64,000 nt of DNA, taken from the NCBI GenBank assembly GCA_026724425.1, contig JAIUCV010000003.1, positions 43,301,283 to 43,365,282 of the forward strand. Direction: 5' to 3'. A program made the translations under genes and the position numbers. Shown piece after piece: positions 12,116 through 24,006 of the stretch. Position 1 is the first letter of the stretch; each line of letters starts with the position of its first letter. The DNA comes from Erythrophleum ivorense. Lineage: Eukaryota > Streptophyta > Magnoliopsida > Fabales > Fabaceae. The notes under the pieces were generated by a model. That model saw nothing but the letters and a program-made list of their open reading frames with translations, did not search any database and had not been told where the DNA came from.

Positions 12116-13954
12116 GCAAACCAAAGCAAAGTCACAAAGCATCATTTGAAGACATAATGTAACATTATAGTACCATGGTATATAGATGCATTCTAAGATA
12201 TTTCTCATGGCTTAAAACATACACACACACATTCAAAACAAGGTAAACATCCACTCATGCATGCAAGAAAGAAGAGAGAGCTACCTTTGTTACAACAACA
12301 CATTTTTCCCTTTTGAAATGCTTCCTCTCCTATAGCCACACACTCACAAGGATGTGAGACTTATTTCCCTTGGCCAAGACACATCATATGGAAGCCAATT
12401 ACACTCTTGGAATTATTTCTAAGACTACACAATCATTTCAAAAACTAAGTGGTACTCATGGCTCTTTTATGGTTTCATAATGCACTTAATGAAGCAACCT
12501 TGGGAAAACATCATCTTGGCTCCATTCTTTCTATCCATTTATGATTCTTCACTCCTTTTAAGCCTCTTGGAGTCATCACATAATTAATTTAAGGAGCCTA
12601 GCTAGGTGTTGCTTCTTTAAGCCATAATATGAAACCTATGATACCATCTCACTATCCATGACTTCAAAAATTTTTCAAGGCTTTATCTCACACTCTCCCA
12701 TCATATATGATGTAAAACTAAGTTTAGAAGAAATTAAAACACTCCCTTGGTGCTTCTTCTCTGTTTGTCCAAGCCTATGCTCACCTTGGCCCCAATGGAG
12801 GTTAACTTGCTTTCCTTGATAGGAGATGCATGTGGGAAGCTCTCTAGGGATCTTAGGAGCTCATACAAACACTTACTTTAGTCTAGGGAGTCTTGTATTA
12901 AAATAGAATTTTAAAAGAATACTTGAAACCCTAACTTTTCTATATTACAATTTCATAGTTCTTACTTTGTTCTCTTTGTATATTGTTAATTCCCATACCT
13001 TAATTCCTAAGATTCATTCTTAGTTTTGTCCAAAAACACTCTCCCTTTGGCTGGCCATATGTAGGGCGAAATGCACAAGAAGAGAAACAAGGAAAAAGAG
13101 GCATGGAACTAAGGATTTTTACCTTGAATTCAAGCTTTTCTTAAATACTCTTCCCTTTCCTTTAGCTCTCCTCCTCAATTTCAAAATTTCCCCCTCTAGT
13201 ATGAGCTCATAATAGACCCAAAAACTTCAATAAATCCATAGAAAGAAAGAAGAGAAAAAGGGGAAGAAGATTGGTAAAGGAGAAAGCATGTAAAACTATG
13301 AAATTCTTACACTTTTTGCTAGGTTTCTCTTCTCCTTCTTCCCTCCATCTTGTGCGCCATTCTCATCTACCCTTGGTTCTATTTTAGCCCAAAAAAGTCA
13401 GTCATAAGGAGTGGGGCAGAAGTGGGGACATTTTTATAAAGGAGGTTTCAAGAAACAATTGTTTTAAAAATGACGTTTACGTCCCGCATTTGTGGCATTT
13501 TCGTTTTAGCTTCGTTTTAACTCCTTTTCATGAACTGTCTCTTCCATTATAAAATTTAAGTTTTCAATCTTATAAAATGCTTTTGAAATTACTCAAATTG
13601 GAGTTAAAACCTTTTCGAACAAATCGACCAAAGTTTGGGTACACTAACATTAGAAAACATACACCGAAGGGGTTTTAACTGTCCCGGGACTGCCTATGGT
13701 TTTCAGGATCTCTAAGAACCCTAGAGAACTCAAATTTTCTATTTAAAAAATCCTCTTATGAGTTTTCCAAAAAGTGCTCAAAATTACGAAAATATCATTA
13801 CGTTTCGTTGTATTTTCGTTAAATTATGTTTAACTATTTTAGCCTCTATTTCAGGGCACCTTTTGTAACAACCAGAAAAATAAAAGAAAAGAAAAGAGAA
13901 AAGAAAAGGGAAAGAAAAGAAAAGCTGAAAATTTTCGAAGGTTGAAAATTTTCT

Positions 13955-14175
13955 AAGTCTACTAGCTATAGCCTAGCTATAGCGAATGTACCTGTTCGCT
14001 ATAGTGAGAAATGGTCTAGCTATAGTGAGAGTGCCTTCTCGCTATAGCGAGTGCGGGCATCCCATACAAAAATTAGGGTGTTGCTCGCCGTAGTGTGCGC
14101 TATAGCGAAAGCGAAGGTTTGGGACTGACACGAGCTCACCGTAGCAAAGGTTATGGCTCGCTATAGCGAGGGTTA
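13955..14175. repeat. Cluster of CTCGCTATAGCGAG palindromes in the LTR
   Basis: About ten full or partial copies of the self-complementary word CTCGCTATAGCGAG (cores such as GCTATAGCGA, GCTATAGTGAG, TCGCTATAG) occur within about 220 bp of the LTR 5' end. Degenerate versions occur in the related LTR at 39665-39790 and 42500-42595. Function unknown. Confidence 0.75.
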
Positions 14176-14895
14176 GTCCGGAAAAAATATGAAAAGAGAG
14201 ATTTTGACCTTTTAAAACTTCCAAACTCTTCCTTTCTCTATAAACCGACTTAAGCTTCGACTAAGAGAGAGAAAAAGGGTTGTGAAGAGAGAGAAAGACC
14301 TAGAGAAGGAAGGAGAACAAGTAAAGAGGTAAGCAATCTTGAGATTTCCATAGCTTTTCTCCCTAGCATGTTATTCTTCTCTCTTTGCTCTCTCTTTCTA
14401 TGGTTTAGTAGTTGATTTGGGTTTGGTTCAGAAGAGAGAAAGTGGAAAACCACTCTTGAGGAAGGGTAGAGCTCATGTAGCTTCATTTCTTCTTCTTTGC
14501 CTTCCTTCTTGAGAGCTTGAGAGAGGAAGGAGAGTGAGTAGAATTCTAGAGAGAGAATCCCTAGTTTCTTACATGAGTAGTAGGGGTTTGCTTCGGTGAA
14601 GAGTCCCTTTAGCTTTGTGAGTACTTATTTGAGTTATGAGAGAATAATCCCATGCTCTTTGTTGTGCTTAGGCTCAAAGGAAGCAACTCCATCTAGTAGT
14701 GAGTGTGAAATCAAGAAGGGAGAAGAGAAATTGAAAGGGAAGGCTTGTGTTAGCCGATAAGGTAGCTCTCTACTCTTTCTTGTTGCATTCTTGAATATGT
14801 AATAGTCATTGTATGCTTGTATGATGAGACATGCCATTTGATGTTGCCTTGATGCATTGGTACTAATATGCTTATGATATGAATTATGACAATTG

Positions 14896-15031
14896 CTCGG
14901 GTGAGATGGTGCTGAAAGTCCCTTGAGATGGGTAAGGTGGAGCCAAAAGTCCCTAAACTAAGGGTGAGGCCAATCCAAAAGTCCCAAAGCTCGGGTGAGG
15001 CTAGACCGAAAGTCCCTAGAGCCTATTCTTA
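14896..15031 (+). repeat. Internal 31-32 bp tandem array of the solo LTR
   Basis: Four clean units: GGGTGAG..., GGGTAAGG..., GGGTGAGGCC... and GGGTGAGGCT..., each ending in a CCRAAAGTCCC-like core. The measured period is 31-32 bp. Confidence 0.8.
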
Positions 15032-16771
15032 GCATTGATATGATATCATGGCATGAAACACATATATTGTATCATTGTGACTTGTTTGCATGCTTTGACT
15101 AGTTTATATATCTTGATTGCTTTTTGAATGAGTATGAGCTATTGAGATTCCCTGAATCTCACCCCCTTCCCTCTCCCGTCTTAACATCTAGGTGGAGCTC
15201 AAGAGCCTAAGAGTGGAGGCCATGAGGCATAGAAGGCCTTGTTTTGTCACTTTTGCACACTTACACCTAGGTTGATGTATAGGAAGACCAAGTACTTTTG
15301 TATATGTATTATTTTTTAGTTGTAAATATGTGAGCACATGTAAACATATGTATAAGTGATGTAGGAACTGTGTAAAGAGCTAAAGTAATGGAAATGTGAT
15401 ATTTGGCCATTTAGTGGCTTATATGAAATGGTGCATTTTGTTCCGTAACATAGTAAATTTGAAATGTATGATGACTTGGATCACTTGAGTAATTCATATA
15501 TGCTATGTTTGTACTTTCAAACTTGCCCAAGAGATGCTAAAACATGTAGGACGCCATTTGGACCCATTTTGAACTAATTTGGGTGCCAAAACCGCCAATT
15601 GTGTAAGCTCCGTCGAAGTAGGACTAGATGAGCTCTTCTTGATATAAAATTTGGCATGCCTCTAGAGTCTATTGAGAGCTTCTTGAGAAGCTAAAGTGGA
15701 TAATATTTGGAGGTCTAGGGAATATTTAGTAAATTGTTGAAGTTTAAAAATTTTAATAGTTTTGGTCATTATACTGTGCAATAAGTCTAAAAATGAATTC
15801 ATGTCATTCATAGAACCAGTGGTGTCCAATTGTCATGAAATTTTATGAGCAAAAACCAGATATCCACAGAGACCTATACCAACTGGAAGCACCTCAATTG
15901 GAGGTCTGTAGAGAGAGAAACGACTTGCTGAAGTTCTGTATCAGCATTAAGGAAGCTTTCCGACCTTCGTTACTGTTCCATTATTTTTTGAGGTCCAAGA
16001 GCTCCTGAACTGATCTGGACTTATTTTTTTTCCTCTAGTAACATTTGTAGCTTTTCAAATTGGTATAGTTTGCCCAGATTGGATTTTTTTGGAATTAATT
16101 ACGAATTTTCAAAGTCCATGATAGTAAACTGCACTAGTATCAGGGACAGCCAGACCTCTGTCTCTTTTTCGATGTCAAATATGGTCCAAACGTTGAGATT
16201 CTGGTTGGAAGTTATTTTTAATGTAAATTTAACATCCAAATATTTCCAGAGAGTTATGATTTTTTTAATTCCCATTTTTCTAAAATTAGTTATGATTTTC
16301 CAAAATTAGAGCTAAAAATCTGACTTTTGGGCTCATTTGAGAAATTGTATTTCTTGGTTTTTGGCTTCATATCCGTGGTTTGTGAGTTGTTGGAGACTAT
16401 GTACAAGTCTTATAAATGGTAATTAAGTAGAGAATGTGAATGATGGATTCACGAGACCCACGGGGCAAAATATAACCGGTTAAACCCCGATTTAAAGTTA
16501 TAAAATACCACAGTTTTAGTCATTTTCTTTGGAAATCATATGGAATCAAGCCTAGAAGGAGATGAATTGGAGTTAAGATATTATGGTGTTACACCTTTGG
16601 CTTCTTAAATTCATTATTTGAAATTTATAATATTATTTTAATTTTATTAGACCTCAAATCACTCTATTCAGGAGACTTTCCTTTGTATCCGGTGAATTTT
16701 GTACACTTATGGGAGAACTGTACGTTATGTCTCTCACATTTTCTCATACTTTCAAAGAACTGAATATTATA

Positions 16772-17492
16772 TTTCTCCTCCTTTAAATAAATTTCGTCCT
16801 TAAAATTTAGGGGTACCTTTTCCTTTTACTTTTTATATTCTTGTTATCTAGTTCTTTCTTTCCCTTCTTCTTGGCTCTATACATTTCTCTCAGCAATTAC
16901 CCCTTTTAAATTTCTTTCTGCTAGGAAATTTTCATTATTAGCCCTTAGTGAGGGCTCTATTATCATAGAGTACATGCTAGTTCTTTTCATGAGGGAAAGA
17001 AGTGTCTAACTCTGGAGGCCTTTCCCTGAGAGAGCTTACTAATCATATTTGATTAGTCTCATCTCGTTCGTAGGGGTTAGCATTCTTCTCAGTGGACTCA
17101 TTTATGTATCTTGGGAGGTAATTTACTTAGTATCAAATCTTTCGTATCCTCTCCTGGTAGTTTCTCATAAGGTCTCCTTATCTTTCTTTGATCATTATAG
17201 CCATTGGAGATTTCTTTCTATTTACTTACTTATTTAAATATGTTGTCCACTATTTATCTCTGTGTTCTTTTTTACTAGCTCATCCTATAATCATAATTCA
17301 TATTTCTTTTTATTATAAGCTTAACATCTTAATTGCTTTTGGGGTCACAACTCCTTCAAGGAGTTCTCACTTTTAATTATCCTAGTTTTTTTGTTTATTA
17401 ACATATTTACCTTTGTAGACCGGGACTTTTCCTCACTCTTCTTGCTCACTTACAAGTGGCATTTTATAGTCCTTTGTCTCAATACTAATTGG
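16772..17492 (-). mobile_element. Internal remnant of the older minus-strand LTR element (left part)
   Basis: Adjacent to the LTR B edge. On the minus strand the last part reads a polypurine-like tract with a short FKDEI-like frame, resembling the 3' end of gypsy pol/PPT regions. The rest is AT-rich, with many stops and no recognisable protein domain. It is interrupted at 17492 by the CRM-type element and continues at 24796. Confidence 0.5.
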
Positions 17493-18261
17493 TGATGCGA
17501 AATGAAGGGGTGACCCAATCTTCACGACGTAGGTTGATGGATAGATGATGGTTCGAGACCTGATGGAAGCAAATAGCCAACCAATGTTATAAGAACGTTG
17601 ACCTACTACTTAGACAATGCGCTTAATCACGAACACAGTAAACCAACCTACACAACGATGCACTTGGATCAAAGCACGAATTGGGGGCTTTTGCAAACTT
17701 GAATCATCAACCTAAAGATAGGTTGACAAGACAAAGGTTTCACAAAAGCAAAGAAAAGATAAGATTCTCACAATTAGAGAAACACTCAGAATAATTCTAC
17801 TACTTCCAATTCGATTTAAATGAAGGTAGAATACATATATTTATAGTGTAGCTTAAACCTATCTACTAGAGGAAAAGTAGGAAACTAATTGCATAATCCT
17901 AACTGAAAGATCTAAAAAATAGGGATACAAAATCAAATCTTTTTAAAAATAGAAAAGGAAAGATAATCAGCCTAATAGAAACTAATTAATACTAATGGGT
18001 TGGACATCTTGCATTTAAAGTACTATTCACGTCCTTTAGCTTCAATGGGCTCTTTAAACATCAACTTGGGCTTGAATAAGCATGATTAAGGCTCCATTTG
18101 CTTCCTCAATGCATGCACTAACATTATGGGCTTCTAATTCAGCAAATTGAGGTCCAATTGCTCTTTGTAGACACTTAACTCTTCCTCTTATCATTGGGCC
18201 ATCTATCATCAAGTCCTTCTCCACACGAGCATCCTTCCCCACATGAGTCTAGTTCATATCA
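17493..18261 (-). repeat. 3' LTR of the CRM-type element
   Basis: On the plus strand it runs TGATGCGAAATG...GTTCATATCA (TG...CA ends). 769 bp. It differs from the other LTR mostly by C/T and G/A changes. It carries the C-terminal pol extension (18054-18251), broken by a TAG at 18249-18251 where the other LTR has a CAG. Confidence 0.95.
18054..18248 (-). pseudogene. LTR-encoded C-terminal extension of pol (CR-motif-like)
   Basis: Open frame of about 62 residues inside the 3' LTR, in phase with the integrase ORF upstream but separated from it by a TAG. It contains DGPMIRGRVKCLQRA (DGPMTRGRVKRLQRA in the other LTR), a basic stretch like the CR motif of CRM chromoviruses, which is thought to guide integration into centromeric CENH3 chromatin. 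The ORF ends with TAA before 18054. This copy has Thr-to-Ile and Arg-to-Cys changes in the motif relative to the 5' LTR copy. The LTR-coded position is the strongest argument for CRM rather than Reina or Tekay. Confidence 0.7.
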
Positions 18262-19577
18262 TCCTCCCCCTCTTGAAAAGGAGTCGTCCTCGACTCTTCA
18301 AAGTCTACACTAAAATAAGGGGAAAGGTTAGAAACATTAAAAGTAGCACTTACACCATACTCACATGGTAAATCTATCTTGTAGGCATTATCATTAATTC
18401 TCTTTAGCACGTGGAAAGGCCCATCTCTGCGAGGCATAAGCTTAGACTTTCTTTTGTCAGAAAATCTTTCTTTTCTGAGGTGCAACCAAACCAAATCTCC
18501 TGGTTCAAAGACAACCCTCTTTCGCCCCTTATTAGCACGTTCTATAAATTGTTGAGTTATCCTCTCAATGTTTTGTTTTGCTTTCTCATGAATTTGCTTA
18601 ACAAACTCAGCACGTTTTTGTCCATCCATATTGATTCCTTCCTGCAAAGGCAAAGGAACTAAGTCAATGGATGCAAGAGGATTAAAACCATATACAATCT
18701 CAAATGGTGAATATTTAGTAGTGGAATGAACAGCCCTATTGTATGCAAACTCGACATGTGGTAGACACTCCTCCCAATTCTTTAGGTTTTTTTTAACCAC
18801 AGTTCGTAACAAAGAAGATAGTGTCCTATTAACAACTTCAGTTTGTCCATCAGTTTGCGAATGACAAGTAGTAGAGAATAGCAATTTAGTTCCAAACTTG
18901 CTCCACAAAATCTTCCAAAAATAGCTTAGAGACTTAGCATCACAATCTGACACTATAGTCCTTGGAATCCCATGAAACCTCATAACTTCCTGAAAGAACA
19001 AATTAGCAATATTAGAAGCATCATCAACCTTATGACATGCAATGAAGTGTGCCATTTTAGAAAGCCTGTCCACCATAACAAAAATAAAGTCCCTCCCCCT
19101 CTTAGACTTAGGTAATCCCACAATAAAATCCATGGAAACATCTTCCCAAGGTACATTAGGAATAGGGAGGAGAGTATACAGTCCATGGAGATTTAATTTA
19201 GATTTTGCTTTATGACATACAACACATCTCCTCACAAGCTTTTGAACATCCCTACGCATCTTAGGCCAATAAAAATGCTCATTCAAAATATCAAAGGTTT
19301 TAACAATGCCAAAGTGTCCCATTAAACCTTCTGAATGTGCTTCCTTCGTTAATAACATGCGCAGAGAACAATTAGGAATGCAAAGCTTATCAACACGAGA
19401 CAAGAATCCTTGATGCAAGTAAAATTTTTCCCAACCAACTCCAGGCTTGCAATAGTTAAAAGCTTCACCAAAATCAACATCATTAGTATATAATTCCTTG
19501 ATGAACTCAAAACTAAGAACCTTAGAGTCTAACATGGAAAGAAGAACATACCTACGTGAAAAGTGCATCAGCAACAA
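18249..19577 (-). pseudogene. Integrase region of CRM-type pol
   Basis: 442 residues open. The N-terminal zinc finger is HSEGLMGHFG...CVVCHKAK (HHCC). The catalytic core has DVSMDFIVGLP, VSDCDAKSLS and a conserved Glu in QTDGQTEVVNRTL (DD35E type). The C-terminal domain has FEPGDLVWLHLRKERF and DGPFHVLKRINDNAYK, then VSATFNVSNLSPY and a RTTPFQEGEDD end. Changes from the family norm, such as VSDCD for VSDRD, suggest decay. The end lies 12 bp inside the 3' LTR because of a nonsense mutation; in the other LTR the frame is open past this point. Upstream it is cut off from RNase H by stops near 19552-19577. Confidence 0.92.
18262..18280 (-). promoter_or_regulatory. Polypurine tract of the CRM-type element
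   Basis: On the minus strand AAGAGGGGGAGGA abuts the 3' LTR. It is the expected primer for plus-strand DNA synthesis. It overlaps the pol coding frame (EGEDD codons), as expected when pol runs into the LTR. Confidence 0.88.
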
Positions 19578-20726
19578 TATTCTCCTTACCTTTCTTTTGC
19601 TTAATCACATATGGAAAAGATTCAATGAATTCTACCCAACTAGCATGTCTTCGATTCAATTTGTTTTGGCTCTTAATATGTTTTAGAGCCTCATAGTCAA
19701 AATGTATGACAAATTTCTTAGGCCACAAATAATGTTGCCAAGTTTCCAACACTTTAACTAAAGCATATAGCTCCTTATCATATGTAGGATAGTTAAGAGT
19801 AGGACCACTTAGCTTTTCGCTAAAATATGCAATGGGCTTACCTTCTTGCATGAGTACACCTCTTATGCCAATTCCACTAGCATCACATTCAACCTAAAAA
19901 ATCTTACCAAAATCTGGAAGGACTAATAAAGGTGCATGTATGAGCCTCTACTTGATCATTTGGAAGGCTTTCTCTTGAGCTTCTCCCCACTTGAATAGAA
20001 CATTCTTCTTTGTCAACTCATTTAAAGGGGCTGCCAGTGAGCTGAAGTCCCTCACGAATCTCCTATAAAAGCTTGCAAGTCGATGGAAGCTCCTCACTTG
20101 TTCAATGGTGGTAGGGGTTGGCCAATCTTGAATGGCTTTGATTTTCTCTTCATCAACCTCAACCCCCTCAACACTCATAAAAAAACCAAGAAAAACAACT
20201 TTATTAGTGCAGAAATCACACTTATTCAAATTGCCAAACAATCTTTCTTTTCTTAGAACCTCTAGGACTTGTCTCAAGTGATCTACATGCTCATGCAAAG
20301 TCCTGTTTACACAAGGATATCATCAAAGTAAACTACCATAAATTTACCTACGAATGCATGCAAGACATGATTCATCCACCTCATAAATGTGCTAGGTACA
20401 TTAGTGAGACCAAAAGGCATAACTAACCATTCATAAAGTCCATGTTTAGTCTTAAATGCAATTTTCCATTCGTCTCCTTCTTTCATCCTAATTTGATGGT
20501 AGCCACTTTTTAAATCAATTTTAGAGAAGATAGTGGAGCCATTTAATTCATCAAGCATATCATCTAACCTAGGGATAGGATGATGATATCTTACAGTTAT
20601 ATTATTGATGGCTCGACAATCAATGCACATTCTCCATGTGCCATCCTTTTCAGGCACGAGCAACACTGGTACTGCACATGGGCTCAGGCTCTCCCTCACA
20701 TATCCCTTTTCGAGCAGCTCTTGCAC
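19552..20726 (-). pseudogene. Reverse transcriptase and RNase H region of CRM-type pol
   Basis: The reverse transcriptase palm and fingers are clear at 20307-20726: KGYVRESLSPCAVPVLLVPE, GTWRMCIDCRAINNI, FSKIDLKSGYHQIRM, MPFGLTNVPSTF and the catalytic YFDDILV, which ends at a stop. The thumb/connection follows at 19948-20298 (FLGFFMSVEGVEVDEEKI, RSFHRLASFYRRFVRDFS). RNase H lies at 19552-19890: an ECDASG aspartate just after a stop codon, YDKELYAL, a degenerate HFDYEAL and VADAL. At least four stops or frameshifts break the pol frame in this interval, including one between RT and connection (about 20300) and one before RNase H (about 19895). The plant gypsy RT identity is certain; the reading frame is dead. 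Confidence 0.93.
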
Positions 20727-21209
20727 TTATCTTTGAATATCCTTGGTCTCTTCAGGATTAGCTCGGTAAGCTGGACGATTAGGCAAAGGTGCTCCAGGTA
20801 TAAAATCAATTTGATGTTCTATCCCTCTAATTGGTGGCAACCCAGATGGTACCTCTTCGGGAAAGACATCTTCATATTCCTACAAAAGAGACACAACAAC
20901 ACTAGGCAAAGTAGAGGTTAAGTCGTTAGTATTCAACATAACCTCTTTGTAGATAACTACTAGAAGGTTTTGTTGAGAAAACAAAGCTTGTTTGATCTCA
21001 CTCTTTCTTGCTACTAATAAGCTTTTCTCTCTTTCTCCCTCTTTCTCTCTTTTACCTTTAGCTCTCTCTCCTTTTCCTCTCTCTTCTCTTGGCTTACCCT
21101 CTTTTCTTTTCTCAATTTCACTTTCCTCTTTTTTAGACACTTTTACACACTCACTTTTTCTTTTCTTCTCTTTCTTGATTTGATCTTCTAACACTTGCTT
21201 TGGTGACAT
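20727..21209 (-). pseudogene. Protease-RT linker with Lys/Glu-rich segment
   Basis: Between protease and RT the minus strand reads a charged linker (EKKRKSECVKVSKKEESEIE and similar, about 21000-21180), then SLLVARKSEIKQAL and a QEYEDVFPEEV-like block (about 20840-20880), which is the usual entry into gypsy RT. A stop at about 20880 and another near 20727 interrupt it. The plus-strand ORF over the same bases is a shadow. Confidence 0.75.
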
Positions 21210-21293
21210 AGGAAGGAGGGTTATAGGTTCCCCTCTAAGTACAAAAGAATAACGGTTTAGAAAACCATCATATGTAATATGTCTATCATACTA

Positions 21294-21545
21294 TCAAGGC
21301 CTACTTAACAAAATATGGCATGCTTTCATTGGTACAACATCACAAAGCACTTCATCCCTATACTTACCAATTGAAAACATTACCTTAACTTGCTTGGTTA
21401 CCCTCAATTCTCTATATTCATTGAGCCATTGGAGTTTGTAAGGCTGTTGATGCTTGAAAGTAGACAAATTCAACTTCTCCACTAGCTCGGCGCTTGCCAT
21501 GTTGCAGTAACTTCCTCCATCTATAATCACACCACATATCTTTCT
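21294..21545 (-). pseudogene. Aspartic protease region of CRM-type pol
   Basis: The minus strand reads VIIDGGSYCNMAS, the DxG active-site loop of retroviral-type aspartic proteases in its plant gypsy form, followed by LVEKLNL, LQWLNE and a KACHILLSRP end (normally H-LLGRPW). It is bounded by stops on both sides, at about 21545 and 21294. Confidence 0.85.
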
Positions 21546-22859
21546 CTAGATTTGGCAACGAGTATGGAATAAGTTCTCTCTTTGCTTATCTTCATCTACC
21601 ATCATCTGGGCGCTAAAGGCTCTCCTAGTTACAAGGAGTTCTCCTTCTTCTGCATACTCTCCATCTTCATTTTCCATGAATAGCTCTTCTTCTTCCTCTG
21701 TTGTTTCTCCTTCAGTTTCCCACTCACTAAGGTTGTTGATATTCATGGTTTGCTTGTTAGGACATTCACTAGAGATGTGTCCTCTCCCTTGGCACTTGAA
21801 GCATATTATGTCTTAGTTTCTTGAAGGATTAGGCCCACTTTGAACCTTTTTGGGTGGTGCAGTAAGCTTTTCTTCTTTCTTTAATTCATTCCCCTTTGAA
21901 TTTGAAATAGAGGGAATATCTTTCTTTGGGTTGCTCCTCCATGAGTTGAAAGAAGTTGAACTGGAGCTCTTTCTTGTAATATTCTTCCTTTTGAGTTATT
22001 TTTCCACCTTGGCAGCTTGGTGGACTAAGTCATGAATCTCAATATAGTGGTACATCTCCACAACATCGGCTATGTCACGATTAAGCCCATCTAAGAAACG
22101 AGCCATTGTTACTTCTGGATCCTCCTCTACATTAACTCTAATCATGGACATTTGCATCTCTTTATAGTACTCATCCACACTCTTGGATCCTTGAGTGAGG
22201 CGTTGAAGCTTATTGTGAAGTTCCCTTCTAAAATAGGATGGAATGAAATGCCTCCTCATGCTAGCCTTCATCTCCTCCCATGTTGAGATAGGGCGCTCTC
22301 TATATCTAACTCACTCCTTTTGCATCTGGTCCCACCATACAAAAGTATAATCAATAAACTCAAGCGTAGCTATCTTTACCTTCTTACCCTCAGAGTAGTT
22401 ATGGCATGAAAATATTTGCTCTACGTGCATCTCCCACTCCAAGTATGCTTCTGGATCACTCTTGCCTTGAAAGGAAGGGATTTTTATTTTAACTCCCCCA
22501 AGGCCTCCTTCGTCATCTCTAGGCCACCTCGGTGGTCCTCATTGTTGGTTGAATGGCCTCCTTCTTTGTTGGACCTCCTCCTCTTCATACCTTTCATCAT
22601 GGCTCTCCATGGCTTCCTTATGCTCACGGTCATGTCTATGTGCCATTTGAACCTGTCTTTGGTTAGTTTGAGTAGTCCTTTGACTAGAACTACTACCCTC
22701 CACTCGATCTAGGCGTTCATGGAGACCCTCTAGCTTCTTATCAAGCATCCTCTCAAAATGGCTCACAATTGCTTGCATTTGTAATGGTGCTAACTGCAGT
22801 GGATTGTTCTTTGAGTCATTGCTTTCATGAGCAACTCCTTTTTCTCTGTTATTTGCCAT
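21546..22859 (-). pseudogene. gag region of CRM-type element
   Basis: ATG at 22859-22857 begins MANNREKGVAHESNDSKNNP, then a coiled, charged N-terminal part (DKKLEGLHERLDRVEG). After a frame break near 22540 the capsid-like domain follows: a SFQGKSDPEAYLEWE-type block at about 22440-22480, and FIPSYFRRELHNKLQRL and ARFLDGLNRDIADVV within 21996-22271. A CCHC zinc knuckle CFKCQGRGHISSEC lies around 21765-21805. The acidic segment ETTEEEEELFMENEDGEYAE follows (about 21640-21700). Stops at about 22540, 22300, 21995 and 21810 break the frame. Gag packages the RNA genome into virus-like particles in the cytoplasm. Confidence 0.88.
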
Positions 22860-24006
22860 GTTAGGGGAAAAGAAACAAGAAACAAAATATATTGGACCTC
22901 ACAATCACACCTTCATGTGTTTCACTCAAATAAGAGATGACACTCCCACTCGTGTTTTCTCTCTCTCTTATTGGCTTTTTCTATAATGATCTTATCCACT
23001 CTTGCCTTTTATCTCTCAATATCAAATCCCAAGCTCTTATGTTACCTAAGACCTTGTCAAGTGATCAAGGACTGCCAATTCTCGGTTCACCAAAGTATGT
23101 ATTGGTGGATGGTATGAAAAGTTGTAATTGGCACATACAAGTCACAAGTAAGGTTAGGGTTTGGGTTAGGCTAGGGTTCAATACGAAAAAGGAAAGATTT
23201 AACCACCTAGCAATGCAAAATCAAGTTTAAAATACTAAAGAGCCAATTGCAATGATTCTAAAAACCTAAGATATGAGAAATCAATGGAGGATTAGATTAG
23301 GAAAGTTCAAATCAAAGGAATAGGAAACAAGTTGAAGTCATAATAGGAAAGTCCACAATCATAAGATAAAAGGAAATAATATAGGAATAGGAAAGTGGAT
23401 CACAAAAATTAGGAAACAAATGGAAGAGGAAACAATACTGATCACAAATGAAAGAAATCTGATCATAATTTTTTTTTTTACTTTTTTTTTGGCTAACCCT
23501 TTTTTTTGCCTTTCTTTTCTATTCCTTTTTTTTTACCTTTCTTTTTTTGGAATCAGATGAAAGAGAATCACAAGATCACACAATAGGAAACAAATCAGAT
23601 CAGAAAATGTTACCACTAAAAATGACAATAACTCCCTCTAGAGAACTCTGAATTTGGTGATTCCAAAACGAAATGAAAGCTAAGATTCTGAAACTTAGGA
23701 TTGACCCATTAATCATCCAAAATTTCAAAAGGAAAGGGGTTGAATAGATAAGGGAAAAATAACAACGTCCATAACAACAAAATTTTTTCAGATTACAAAA
23801 GAAATGGCGCTTGTAGCATAAAAACTAAATCTTGCACACTAAGGATCAAATCTGGAAAAGAAAGGAAGGTAGAAAGTTTAGTATTTTTTTTAATAATAAA
23901 AGGTAGCAATGAACAGATATGGAAAAGGAAAAAAAATATGAAGGCTAGAAAGGAAGTAGAATGGTGGATGATGAATGTATGATAGACAACCTACTGTGTA
24001 AACCAA

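Larger units (their letters stand above)
13864..16593 (+). mobile_element. Solo LTR (2730 bp) nested in LTR copy B, with 5-bp target duplication
   Basis: Starts TGTAACAACCAG and ends GGTGTTACA. Perfect direct repeats CCTTT flank it (13859-13863 and 16594-16598). The interrupted minus-strand LTR continues on both sides. Inside are a GAAAA-rich purine tract (13875-13925), a cluster of CTCGCTATAGCGAG-like palindromes (13955-14175), the tandem array (14896-15031) and the conserved hairpin (15144-15160). No internal retroelement region or second LTR is present, so this is a solo LTR left by LTR-LTR recombination. Confidence 0.93.
10330..16771 (-). mobile_element. Long LTR copy B, minus orientation, interrupted by a solo LTR; 3' LTR of an older element
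   Basis: The left edge TGTAACACATAATTC is the complement of a typical GTGTTACA LTR end. The body is the reverse complement of the long-LTR family: array at 11945-12115, hairpin 11777-11793, GA-rich/polypyrimidine segment near 13080-13350, then the start-proximal block 13440-13858. It is split at 13863 by a plus-strand solo LTR and resumes at 16599. The right edge, read on the minus strand, is TATAATATTCAGTTCTTTG. It is preceded on that strand by a purine-rich tract with AAGGACGAAATTTATTTAAAGG (16772-16806), a usual context for a polypurine tract next to a 3' LTR in Tekay/Del-like gypsy elements. About 3.7 kb without the insertion. Confidence 0.75.

Noticed and set aside
5732..13858. LTR A (+) and LTR B (-) read as the arms of one giant palindrome or inverted-repeat element
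   Set aside because: The arms are separate, diverged members of the LTR family with about 1 kb of unrelated sequence between them; B connects to a PPT and internal remnant at 16772, so it belongs to its own element.
14042..14837. Small minus-strand ORFs in the solo LTR (60, 78 and 67 aa)
   Set aside because: They arise from the GCTATAG cluster and polypurine tract; they are not conserved between LTR copies.
20992..21183. Plus-strand Ser/Leu/Phe-rich ORF
   Set aside because: Antisense of the Lys/Glu-rich protease-RT linker of the CRM-type element.
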